Origin: Ostreococcus mediterraneus
Taxonomy: Eukaryota > Chlorophyta > Mamiellophyceae > Mamiellales > Bathycoccaceae
NCBI GenBank assembly: GCA_012295225.1
Contig: WMKK01000003.1
Coordinates: forward strand, 248,001 to 312,000
Direction: 5' to 3'
DNA: 64,000 bases
Shown here: positions 45,478-54,008 of the stretch, in pieces
Layout: every line of letters starts with the position of its first letter
How positions within the stretch are numbered: position 1 is the stretch's first letter
Notes under the pieces: generated by a model
Databases searched by the model: none
What the model was told of the DNA's origin: nothing
The model's input: the letters and a program-made list of their open reading frames with translations, nothing else
Translations under genes and position numbers: made by a program

Positions 45478-46940
45478 ATGCACGCCGCGTCGCCGTCGTG
45501 CGATCACACCACGAGCGAAGGTACGCGTGTGCGATCTCGCTCTGCGTCGCCTGATGTCGTTTTTCCTCGCTCGCGCGGCTGTCGTACACGCGAGATCGCG
45601 CGACATGCGCGTCGTCATCGGTGCTCACAATTAACCAGGCACTCACCGTATCCGTCGTTTTTCTCGCGCACACAGCGCTCGTTGAGGTCGCAAAGGCGTG
45701 TCAAACTCTCGTGACGCTGACGTGTGCGTCGTGCGGTGCGAGCGTTGCGCCGTGCGACGTGTGTCAGGCGCTCGTGGAGACGAGGGGCGGGAGGCGCGGG
45801 GAGCGTCCGGCGCGGTGCTGCGCGCGATGCGGAGGATTGTGCGTATCCGGTGACGCGCTACGCGCGCGTGTAGGGCTCCGTGCCGTAAACTTTGTCGATC
45901 CGCTGCGTGCGGTGGACATGGTGATCGCGAGTGGGCGCGCGGGAGCGCGAGAGCGGTGTTTGTCGGCGAAGCGCGCGCGGTTAACGGCGTTGGCGAGCGC
46001 GACTCGACCGTTCTCGGACCCGCTACCCCTTCATGGATCGACAAATCGCAGGCGTCCGAACTCAATTACGACGACAGACGACACGGGCACGCCCACGGAT
46101 GCTGAGCGCGAGCGAGATTGCCGAAGGTTGACATCGTCTAGCGTGCAATGCGGGCAGCGGCTGCCTCCAGATTCCATATTCAAAACTCCAGCGCCGACGT
46201 CACGACTTGGACGAGTATCCACGGTACCAAATTCTGCGTCATCGTCACCAGTGGATGACGCGCTTGCACTAGGGGACAAGATCGAAGGTGAGATGACGCG
46301 TTTGAAGCTACAGATTTTACACTTGGAATCTATGCGACGCAGTAAAGGAAACAAGAGGGATTTTACGAGCGTCGATCAGGACATCTTAGAAGTATCATTA
46401 AAACGGTCAAAAGTGACAGATCAAAGTGTTGAGGTCGTCTTGGATATTGCAAGTTCATTCTTACGAGATAGAGCTATAATTCAGCGAACTATGGACAACT
46501 GTGCCGCGAGCCGACTCGCGTTGGAAACGCTGGAAAGGGACATGCATTTGATGAACGTCACCAATACGGACAAGCCGCCGACGACGACGACGACGAGAGA
46601 TTCACCGAGCGAAGTCGCGCCTGTCGAAACCGATAGCCCGGTTTTGATGTATTGGCCGAAAATAGAATTGCTCGAGAACGTATTGCCCGGAGTGATGTTG
46701 CTAAAAAATCAACTGAAAAAACGAGCGGCGCGCGCCGAAAAAGCCGCCGATGAATGTGGTGCTGTACATCTCAAGCGTCTAGGCGAAATCACGCGAACGC
46801 AAAACGAGCTGTTTAGTACGATGAGCAGTAAAGATAGCGAAGCAAATCACGCGGCTCATGCGGCGCTGCAACAGCTAATTTTGCTGTATGCAGCCATGTT
46901 CAACGACATCGTCATGCGAAGAGGGCGCCAAATGTGCTAA
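45478..46940 (+). CDS. Unknown protein with CxxC motifs, two exons
   Basis: I do not recognise the family. Proposed exons are 45478-45520 (MHAASPSCDHTTSE) and 45676-46940; the 155-nt intron begins GTACGC and ends CACACAG. The join, made for frame and splice sites, gives 435 residues. The N-terminal 80 carry cysteine pairs (LTCASCGASVAPCDVC ... CCARCGGLC), likely a small zinc-binding module. The middle is Thr/Ser/Pro-rich; residues after about 210 form coiled-coil-like helices (IEGEMTRLKLQILHLESMRR; MLLKNQLKKRAARAEKAADE). It converges with the HAD phosphatase gene. The intron is inferred, not proven. Confidence 0.6.
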
Positions 46941-46981
46941 AAACAATACTTCTAGATCTCACTATGCTACAACGATTCGCT

Positions 46982-47728
46982 CTACGGCGTCTCGTTTAAT
47001 ATACACGTTACCGCGTGAAACAAATCTTCAAACACGTCCACTGGGAAACACTCGTCTGGTATCATCATCGTCCCCAACGGCACGTCGGCCGCGCACGTTA
47101 AAGTCGTCGGCAGACTCACATTCGCCTTTCGCAACGCCTCACCCATGTCTTCCCCGTAGCCCGTACACACCAAAGCTCGTCGCACACCTCCTGCGCGCGC
47201 CGCAGCTTGCATGTCCGTCACGGTATCCCCTACGAAGACCACTCGCGCGGCGTCCGTCTCGTCAAACGTCTCCAGCGCCTCCAAAACCATCCCGGGCGCA
47301 GGCTTTCGTCGCGTACACGCCGGCGCCTGCTCTCTCGTCCGAATGGCATATATCACCCCATCAACCTTTGCGCCGCGCCCTTCGCGCGCGAGCGCGTCGC
47401 GCATCTCCCCGTGTATCACGTCGCGCACGTACGACTCTGTCGCGAGCGCCTTGCCCACGCACGTCTGATTCGTCACCACGCAGCACCGCACGCCGGCGTC
47501 GTTCAGCATCTTCACCGCCATCGCCGCGCGCGGCAGCAACACGAAATCACGCACGTCAATCACGCCCGGTGCGCCGACGTCCACGTTAATCACGCCGTCC
47601 CTGTCGATGCAAAACAGCGTCGGTGCCGCGGCTACAACTGCGCGCGTTCCGACGCGCGCACGGCGTCCGCGCGCGCGCATCGTGCCGCGACGTGGATAAA
47701 CATGTATCGCGCGCGTCGCCGCGCGCAT
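46982..47728 (-). CDS. HAD-family phosphatase, GmhB/HisB-N-like
   Basis: Protein of 248 residues. A leader of about 40 basic/Ala residues precedes a HAD fold. Motif I is FCIDRDGVINVD (both catalytic Asp), motif II is VVTNQTCVGK, motif III is the Lys of RRKPAPGMV and motif IV is VVFVGDTVTDMQAA. The DRDGVIN start and a Cys-containing loop (QAPACTRRKPAPG) match the D,D-heptose 1,7-bisphosphate phosphatase (GmhB) and histidinol-phosphatase group. The physiological substrate in an alga is unknown. I use the ATG at 47728; an upstream ATG at 47836 would overlap the start of the divergent gene. Confidence 0.78.
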   Translation of the reverse strand: MRAATRAIHVYPRRGTMRARGRRARVGTRAVVAAAPTLFCIDRDGVINVDVGAPGVIDVRDFVLLPRAAMAVKMLNDAGVRCCVVTNQTCVGKALATESYVRDVIHGEMRDALAREGRGAKVDGVIYAIRTREQAPACTRRKPAPGMVLEALETFDETDAARVVFVGDTVTDMQAAARAGGVRRALVCTGYGEDMGEALRKANVSLPTTLTCAADVPLGTMMIPDECFPVDVFEDLFHAVTCILNETP

Positions 47729-47814
47729 GCGCACCGCGACCGCGACCGCGACCGCGAGCACGAGTCGTCGAGTGCCGACCGCGGCAACGGCTGAACGCCA
47801 CTCAACGACGCGGC

Positions 47815-48306
47815 ATGTTTCGCTCGTGCGCGCCATCGTCGGGCACGGCGTGTTCGTCGACGCGACGGGCGGGTAAGAAGGCCCCGCTCGCGCGCGCGCC
47901 CGAATGGGCGCTCGGGTTCGAGCAGTTTCGCGCCGAACACGCGCACGAGACGGAGGAGGATGCGAGAGCGTCGTGGGAGGCGCAAAAACTCGCGATGATA
48001 CAAGAAGACGAGGTCGCCGCGCGGTTGTACGCAGAAATGGATTTAATTGAAGGCGCTGGGGGCACGCGACTGGGGGCGTCCGCGTCGGCGGCGGCGAGAG
48101 AGCACCAGGAGCTGGTGAGCGAAGGCATTCGCAGAGCGCTGCGCGAGGAATTACGCGAGCGGGCGAAACGCGCGGATGCGAATCCGTTCGCGGTTGTCGC
48201 AGAGACGATGAGTGCGGAAACGATTAGAAATAAAAGTGATAGTGAATTGGCCGAATATGGCTTGAAACGGCGGGAGAATCGCGTGAGTCATAACGAAGAT
48301 GAATGA
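47815..48306 (+). CDS. Small unknown protein, helical and charged
   Basis: Protein of 163 residues that I cannot assign. A leader of about 25 residues with Ser, Cys and Arg (possibly organellar) is followed by a mostly alpha-helical Glu/Ala/Arg-rich body (GFEQFRAEHAHETEEDARAS, EAQKLAMIQEDEVAARLYAE, EGIRRALREELRERAKRADA). It has no Cys pairs or membrane segments. The ATG at 47815 is 87 bp from the chosen start of the divergent HAD gene. Its 3' end lies 87 bp before the end of the citrate synthase gene (convergent). Confidence 0.6.
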   Translation: MFRSCAPSSGTACSSTRRAGKKAPLARAPEWALGFEQFRAEHAHETEEDARASWEAQKLAMIQEDEVAARLYAEMDLIEGAGGTRLGASASAAAREHQELVSEGIRRALREELRERAKRADANPFAVVAETMSAETIRNKSDSELAEYGLKRRENRVSHNEDE

Positions 48307-48393
48307 AGAAGCGCTGTTCGCGTTGGGACAATTCACTCGAGTATTGTAATATTAAGTCGCTACTGTTTTCACGTGCACACGCGCCCGTCGTCT

Positions 48394-49875
48394 TTATTCA
48401 ACCTTTCCAAACTTGTCTTCAATCCATGCCGATGTGACGCTCTTCGGGCGCTCGATCGGGTAGCCCGAAGCGCGGGATAACGTGAGTTGACTTAACACGC
48501 CAATCGCGCGCGACGCGCCGAAGAGCACGGTGTAAAAATTCTCCTCGGTGATGCCGTAGTACTGAAGCAACACCCCGCTGTGCGCGTCGACATTCGGCCA
48601 AGGATTCTTAACCTTACCCGTTGCGGTCAACACGTCCGGGACGACTTCAAAGAGCTTGCCCACGAGCTTGAACATCGGGTCGTCTGGGAGGTGCTTCAAA
48701 GCGAATTCGCGTTGACACGTGTATCGCGGATCCGTCTTACGCAACACACCGTGCCCGTATCCTGGTACGACACGACCACTCTTGAGCGTGGCCCAAACGA
48801 ATTCAGTGAGTTGTTCCTTGGTGACGTCGTCGCCAACCTGGGCGCGCGCTTCATTGAGCCATTTCAACACTTCCTGGTTGGCCAACCCGTGCAACGGACC
48901 AGCGAGGCCGTTCAAGCCGGCGACCAAAGACAAGTAAGGATCACTCAATGCCGAACCAACGAGGTGCGTGGTATGCGCCGACACGTTACCGCCCTCGTGA
49001 TCAACGTGAATCGTCATGTATAAGCGCATGAGCTCCTTGACTGCTTCAGAATCGTGCCCCATCATGTGCGCAAAGTTCCCAGCCCAATCCAACGTTTTAT
49101 CGGCGGCGACGAGCTCGCCACCCTTAAACGTGCGTCTGTAAATAATCGAACACACCGCTGGGAGCTTGGCGATGATATCCATAGAGTCTTCAAACGCATA
49201 CTCCCAATACGTCGTCTTATGCACGCCAGCTTGGTACGCCTTGGCAAACTTGCTCTCCGGTTGCAACGCCAATAAAGCACACGACAGTTGCGTCATCGGA
49301 TGCGTATTCTTTGGTAACGCCTCCAACACATCATGTACGCACTGCGGCACATCTGCGCGTCGAACCAACTCCTCACTCAACATCTTCACCTGTTCTGCGC
49401 TCGGAATCTCCCCCGTAAGCATCAACCACATGATACCCTCTGGCAGCGGCTCGTCCCCGCCCGCCGCCTTGGGCAACGCCTCTCGCAGCTCAGGTATCGA
49501 ATACCCCCGGAACCGAATCCCTTCCTCGGCGTCGAGCAGCGATGTCTCGTACAACATCGCCGTGATCCCGCGCATGCCACCCATGGCCATGTTCACCGTC
49601 ACTTCACCGAGCGATTTCTCCCCGTGCGCTTGCTTGATCGCCTTTAACCGCGCGTTGACGCCCGGCAAGCGCGCGCGAATGACCTCCTTCAGCGCGCTCG
49701 CATCGTTCGAAGACGCCGACGACGACCACGCGCGCGCGTGCGCCGACGCACCGACGCACGCCGGCGCACCGACGCACGCCGCTGACGCGTCTACCGACGA
49801 TGCGAACGGCGCCGACACCATCCGTGCCGCCGCCCGCGAGCGCGACATCCTCTTCATCAACGCCGAAGACGCCAT
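48394..49875 (-). CDS. Citrate synthase, mitochondrial type
   Basis: Condenses acetyl-CoA with oxaloacetate in the TCA cycle. The protein has 493 residues. It begins [20 protein letters not shown], an Arg/Ser-rich mitochondrial-style presequence. Catalytic blocks are intact: [40 protein letters not shown] and [40 protein letters not shown] near the N-terminus is typical of the eukaryotic mitochondrial isoform rather than the peroxisomal one. The first in-frame ATG is 49875. The frame is continuous with no visible intron. Confidence 0.94.
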   Translation of the reverse strand: MASSALMKRMSRSRAAARMVSAPFASSVDASAACVGAPACVGASAHARAWSSSASSNDASALKEVIRARLPGVNARLKAIKQAHGEKSLGEVTVNMAMGGMRGITAMLYETSLLDAEEGIRFRGYSIPELREALPKAAGGDEPLPEGIMWLMLTGEIPSAEQVKMLSEELVRRADVPQCVHDVLEALPKNTHPMTQLSCALLALQPESKFAKAYQAGVHKTTYWEYAFEDSMDIIAKLPAVCSIIYRRTFKGGELVAADKTLDWAGNFAHMMGHDSEAVKELMRLYMTIHVDHEGGNVSAHTTHLVGSALSDPYLSLVAGLNGLAGPLHGLANQEVLKWLNEARAQVGDDVTKEQLTEFVWATLKSGRVVPGYGHGVLRKTDPRYTCQREFALKHLPDDPMFKLVGKLFEVVPDVLTATGKVKNPWPNVDAHSGVLLQYYGITEENFYTVLFGASRAIGVLSQLTLSRASGYPIERPKSVTSAWIEDKFGKVE

Positions 49876-50085
49876 GTCGACCGTCGATGGCGCGTCGTAG
49901 CGCTCGCACACACAGCTGAGAAAATGTCTCGAGCGCGGACGCGGGCGTTCGCGCGGACGCGTCGCGGTATGGCGCGCACAGAGGCGTGAATGTGCGGAGC
50001 TCGCGGCATCTGCGCCCTAAGCCGTTGGGCCACGACGCATGCCATTGCGCGCCGCGGGTCGCCGTCGCCGTCGCCGTCGCGGACG

Positions 50086-52323
50086 ATGAGCGAAAGCAGC
50101 GATAACGAGGATGAAGCGATCGCGATGGCGTCTGCCATGGGATTTGGGCTAGAATACGCTAGAGGCGGCGTGAACGACGGTGGAGACGTGGAGGTGCGTT
50201 GGTTTGAATTGGCGATTTTTGATTTCGTGCGCGCGAATGCGTGGTTCGATTGGCGACGGTGCGCGCGACGGTGTGCGTGGATTAGTGGATTTGTGCGCGT
50301 GTGGGCGTGCCGCGTGCGTGTGACTGACCGACGAGTCGTGTGTGTGATGATTTCGCGCGTGATTTAGGAGGATGAGGCGTTGTTGCGCGAGATTGACCAA
50401 CACATGGGCGCGGGCACGGCGCCGCGACGACGCGCTGCAGCGGCGGATGATGATGCGGACGAGTTGTTGATTGCAAAGACAAATGCGTTGGCTCGGAATA
50501 GTGGCGCGCGTCGGCGTCGAGGGGATGAAGACGTTGAGGAGGACGAGGAGGAAGAATCGGACGACGACGAGGCGGACGACGAGCGACACGGACGCGAGTT
50601 GGCGCTTCGTGATGCCTCCTCGCAAGGTTCTCGAGCGTTACAGATCTTGAAGATTAATCCGCAGGTGAAGAACTATTCGCAAGAACGTATGTTTTTACCT
50701 GCGATTCACAAGTCGCTCGCACCGAAGATTCGTACGGAGATGAAGACGTCGACGTTTCGCCCGAAACTTCCCGCGTGGGCTGAGCCAAAGAAGGAACATA
50801 TTGAAATAGCAGGGAGTCTGGATGACGTTGGTGACGCGTTAGAGGCGAATCAAAAGTTCCAGCTCGATATTCGCGCGTTACTTGAAGGGATTGATGACAA
50901 ATTAGCAAAGAATGCGGTGTTGCAGCAAGAGGTGACGCGTAGCCGTAATCGAAAGGGACGACGCACGCACTGGTCGCTTCAAGAGTCCATGCTCGACTTA
51001 TGGGGTGCAAAGAGTGATTTATACTTTCGTATTCCATCGGCGTGGACGCCAGCGCAACGAACGAGCGTGCTGGGCATGGAGGACGTATCGGGAATCATTT
51101 CGCAAGCCAAGCTGCAAAAGCAAATCACGCCAAACGCTGATCAGCTCCGTCTCGGATGGGCAAATTTAGTTGATAAGATTCCTTTATCATACGGTCAGCA
51201 AGCGAAAGTTTGGACAGCGAAAGAGGACGCACAGCTCCGTAAGGGTGTGCATTTTCAACTCCAACAGGCTCGTTTGTTGACTGACCAGCGCATGAGTTTG
51301 GAAGAACTCGCGGGGATGTCGGTGCAACCGCTCGATACGCTTCTCGAAGCTGGCGGGTTGGACATCATCACTCGCGACTCAGAGGCGATCAACTGGAACG
51401 AAGTCGTGCGTATGCACATGCCTCATCGGACAATCGAGGATTGTCGCCTACACTGGATGAACAAAGTGGATCCGCGCATATGCAGCGAGGATTGGACCGA
51501 GGCCGAAGACGACGCGCTCGTTGCGCTCGCTGAAGCGACGGCGAAAACTCGAGATTGGATAGAAGTTGCCGAAAAGTTACACGCAAAGAAGAAAACACCT
51601 CATGGACTCGTGCGAACACCGTACCAGTGCGCCGTGCGCTATCAAAGTGAATGGAATCCATCATTGGTGAAGAGCTCGTGGTCTGACGACGAAGATGCGT
51701 TTATTCGCAAATGGGTTAACGAAAACGGCGCTGGAAACTGGACAAAGCTTGCGCGTTTACTTCCTGGTCACACTGGACAGCAGCTTCTTCACCGTTGGCG
51801 TCGTCTTCAGCCGATGCGCCGCAAGGGTGCGTGGACTACTGAGGAAGATGAAGCCCTTCGCGTCGCCGTGAGCGCCTATCGCGAAGGCGAGCGCATCAAA
51901 TGGTCGCGCGTGGCGTCTCAAATCCCAACGCGAACGGACGTGCAGTGCCGTGAACGCTGGACTGGCGTGCTCGATCCGTCGATCAAAACCGATGCGTGGT
52001 CAGCTGAAGAAGATGCTGCGTTGCTTAGCGCATTGGGTCCGAATTTCACCAACGACGCCAGCGGGTTCAACGAGTGGTCGAGATTAGCTGCTGTGTGCCC
52101 AGGTCGCACGGGGAAGACTTGTATGCGTCGCGTGAAATGTCTCATAAAACAGAAAGCGGCTAAAGAAGCGGCGAAGTCAGCGAAAAAACGTGGACGTCCG
52201 CCTAAGGGTGCGGCGTCGGAGGCGTTGGGTGAGACAGCAGCAGGAGCGGAAGTGAGCGAAACATCGCCGACGGAGTATGAAATCGCGCTCGACGCGAAAA
52301 AGCCGCGACGAATGAAGAGATGA
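50086..52323 (+). CDS. SNAPC4/SNAP190-like multi-Myb transcription factor, two exons
   Basis: Exon 1 is 50086-50193 (MSESSDNEDEAIAMASAMG onward) and exon 2 is 50368-52323. The 174-nt intron begins GTGCGTT and ends TTTAG with ACTGAC inside; joined they give 687 residues. The C-terminal half holds several Myb repeats with regular Trp spacing: WTEAEDDALVALAEATA, SWSDDEDAFIRKWVNENGAG, GAWTTEEDEALRVAVSAYRE and AWSAEEDAALLSALG. This matches the layout of the largest snRNA-activating complex subunit (SNAPC4), which binds the proximal sequence element of snRNA genes; plants call the relative MYB4R. The middle is acidic. An ordinary multi-repeat Myb protein is the alternative. Confidence 0.72.
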
Positions 52324-52569
52324 TCAACGAAACGAATTGACGCGTGCACGTGATAGACTCATCGTCCGTGCGTGTACGAGCGCGCGCAGTACACATCGCA
52401 GCGAAATAGGATATATCTAGACTCTTGTAAAGAATTTTACAAATTCGAGTGAATCAGCTACGCACGAAGCGCGCGACGAGCGCGAGAGTGTGGCGTTGCA
52501 CTTGATTGCTTGATTGTAGCGCTAAGAAACCCAGCAGGCGAGTGAGAAAAGTGTATGAGTTGATACAAT

Positions 52570-53358
52570 TTACATCGCGGCACCGGCGGCGGCGGCTTGC
52601 GCAACGGTTTGACCCGCTTCGAGCGCGGCTTCGAACGCCTTGGCGCACGCGGCTTCGTCGACCATGCCCGCGCACGTCTTTTGCATGGCTTGCAAGTCGC
52701 CGTTGCCGAGTTCGAGCGCAATGTCAGCCGGCAAGAGGTTCAAGCCGTCGACGAGTTCTTGCGCAATCATACCAGAGATGGCAACCATGGCGATGCGGCC
52801 GTTGTTGAGCTCCTTCAAGCGCAACACGTCGAGCTCTTCAGCCGACTTGCCGGCGCCGAGGCCGAGCGGGTCGAAGTTGAGGTCGCCCGGGGTGTAGCCA
52901 TCCTTCAACAAGAACAACTTGTCGGATTGGCCCGGATCTTGCCAGCCCGCTTGCACACGGCTGGACTCAGCGAGCGCGATGACCGTACCGATCGCGAACC
53001 AGAACGGCGTCGGCACTTGTTGGAAGTGGTTCACCGCCGGACCGGTGACTTGCGAGTCGAACAAAAAGGACGAGCCTTCGACTTGTTCGCCAACCAAGAA
53101 ACCAACCGTTGCGAGCATGGACACGCGGCCGTGCGTGAGCTCAGCCTCGCGGTAGCGTTGCAAAGAAGCACCGTCGATGCCATTGCAGAAACCGAGGATG
53201 TCGAGGCCTTCCGGGAACGGCGCGGAGGCACCGATCATGCCCGCCTTGACGGCGTCTTGAATGGAGGCGTAGTTCTTACCCTTGGTGAAGACGTCCCCGG
53301 ACGCCGTGGTCGCGCGGACGGTGGGCTTGGCAGCCATCATGGTGACGAGAGCAGGCAT
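52570..53358 (-). CDS. LHCSR/LI818-type stress-related light-harvesting protein
   Basis: Chlorophyll-binding protein of 262 residues. A short transit peptide leads to helix 1 (REAELTHGRVSMLATVGFLV), a central helix (TPFWFAIGTVIALAESSRVQ) and helix 3 (LRLKELNNGRIAMVAISGMI). GPAVNHFQQV and YTPGDLNFDPLGLG are segments shared with Chlamydomonas LHCSR3. In green algae LHCSR drives energy-dependent quenching of excess light (NPQ), with protonatable residues in the lumenal C-terminus. The C-terminus here is longer than usual, with Glu, Asp and Cys residues (KTCAGMVDEAACAKAFEAAL). Three-helix LHC identity is sure; LHCSR over a generic Lhcx is likely. A bZIP-type palindrome lies 174 bp upstream of the start. 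Confidence 0.85.
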   Translation of the reverse strand: MPALVTMMAAKPTVRATTASGDVFTKGKNYASIQDAVKAGMIGASAPFPEGLDILGFCNGIDGASLQRYREAELTHGRVSMLATVGFLVGEQVEGSSFLFDSQVTGPAVNHFQQVPTPFWFAIGTVIALAESSRVQAGWQDPGQSDKLFLLKDGYTPGDLNFDPLGLGAGKSAEELDVLRLKELNNGRIAMVAISGMIAQELVDGLNLLPADIALELGNGDLQAMQKTCAGMVDEAACAKAFEAALEAGQTVAQAAAAGAAM

Positions 53359-54008
53359 TGTGTGTTGTGTCGGGTTGTGTCGGTGACCGGTGTGGATTCG
53401 CGCGCGAATAAGTGCCGCGCGACGCGTCGTCGCCCACGCGTCGGTGGATTATTCGTTCGCATTTCTCGGATAAAGAGGGGTGCCCGAGGGACTCATCGAC
53501 CGTTCATGACCCACCAATCGGGGGCAAAAACGATGACGTCACGTGACGTCATCACGCGCTCGAAACGTGCGTCTGAAAAACGCCAGATGCCATGTCGAGT
53601 CATGATCGGTCGTGTGTGGGTACATACACATGAGTACGAGTGGGTACACACATTGAAGCGTACGCGTGTTTGGATGAATTATAACGTACTGGGGTTAGTT
53701 TAGTGGTGTGTACGTGTATGCGTATATGTAGGTCGTTAGATGCGTTCGTGCATGGTCGTGATTGGTCGGATGAATTTAGTCGCAAGTTTTCGTTGGGTCT
53801 AAAATTTAGTCTACAGTTTTCGGTGGCCACAAACGCCGCCGCACCGCGCGACGACGAGGGCGGGCGATGACGGCCGATCGCATCGACGGGCGTTGATGCG
53901 GCGCGCGTGCGTGAGATCCGTGGCGGCGCGCGGTAGACGACGAGGGACGGCGTAAAAAGATCTCTCGTGGAATCGCCATCGAGCCAACAATCCATCGCAT
54001 TCGCGCGA
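53359..54008. promoter_or_regulatory. Divergent region between LHCSR and the Trp-rich gene
   Basis: A 650-bp gap between start codons. It includes the 22-bp palindrome (53532-53553) and A/T-rich sequence toward 53760-53820. A minus-strand frame crosses this region into the 54009 gene but is a shadow. Nothing else protein-like is seen. Confidence 0.5.
53532..53553. promoter_or_regulatory. Perfect palindrome with two TGACGTCA sites overlapping a CACGTG G-box
   Basis: GATGACGTCAC followed by its exact complement, 22 bp. It contains two full CRE-type bZIP sites (TGACGTCA) that overlap a central CACGTG (G-box). It lies 174 bp upstream of the LHCSR start codon. G-box and CRE sites are classical targets of plant bZIP (HY5-like) and bHLH/PIF light regulators. 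Function is inferred from motif and position. Confidence 0.85.
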
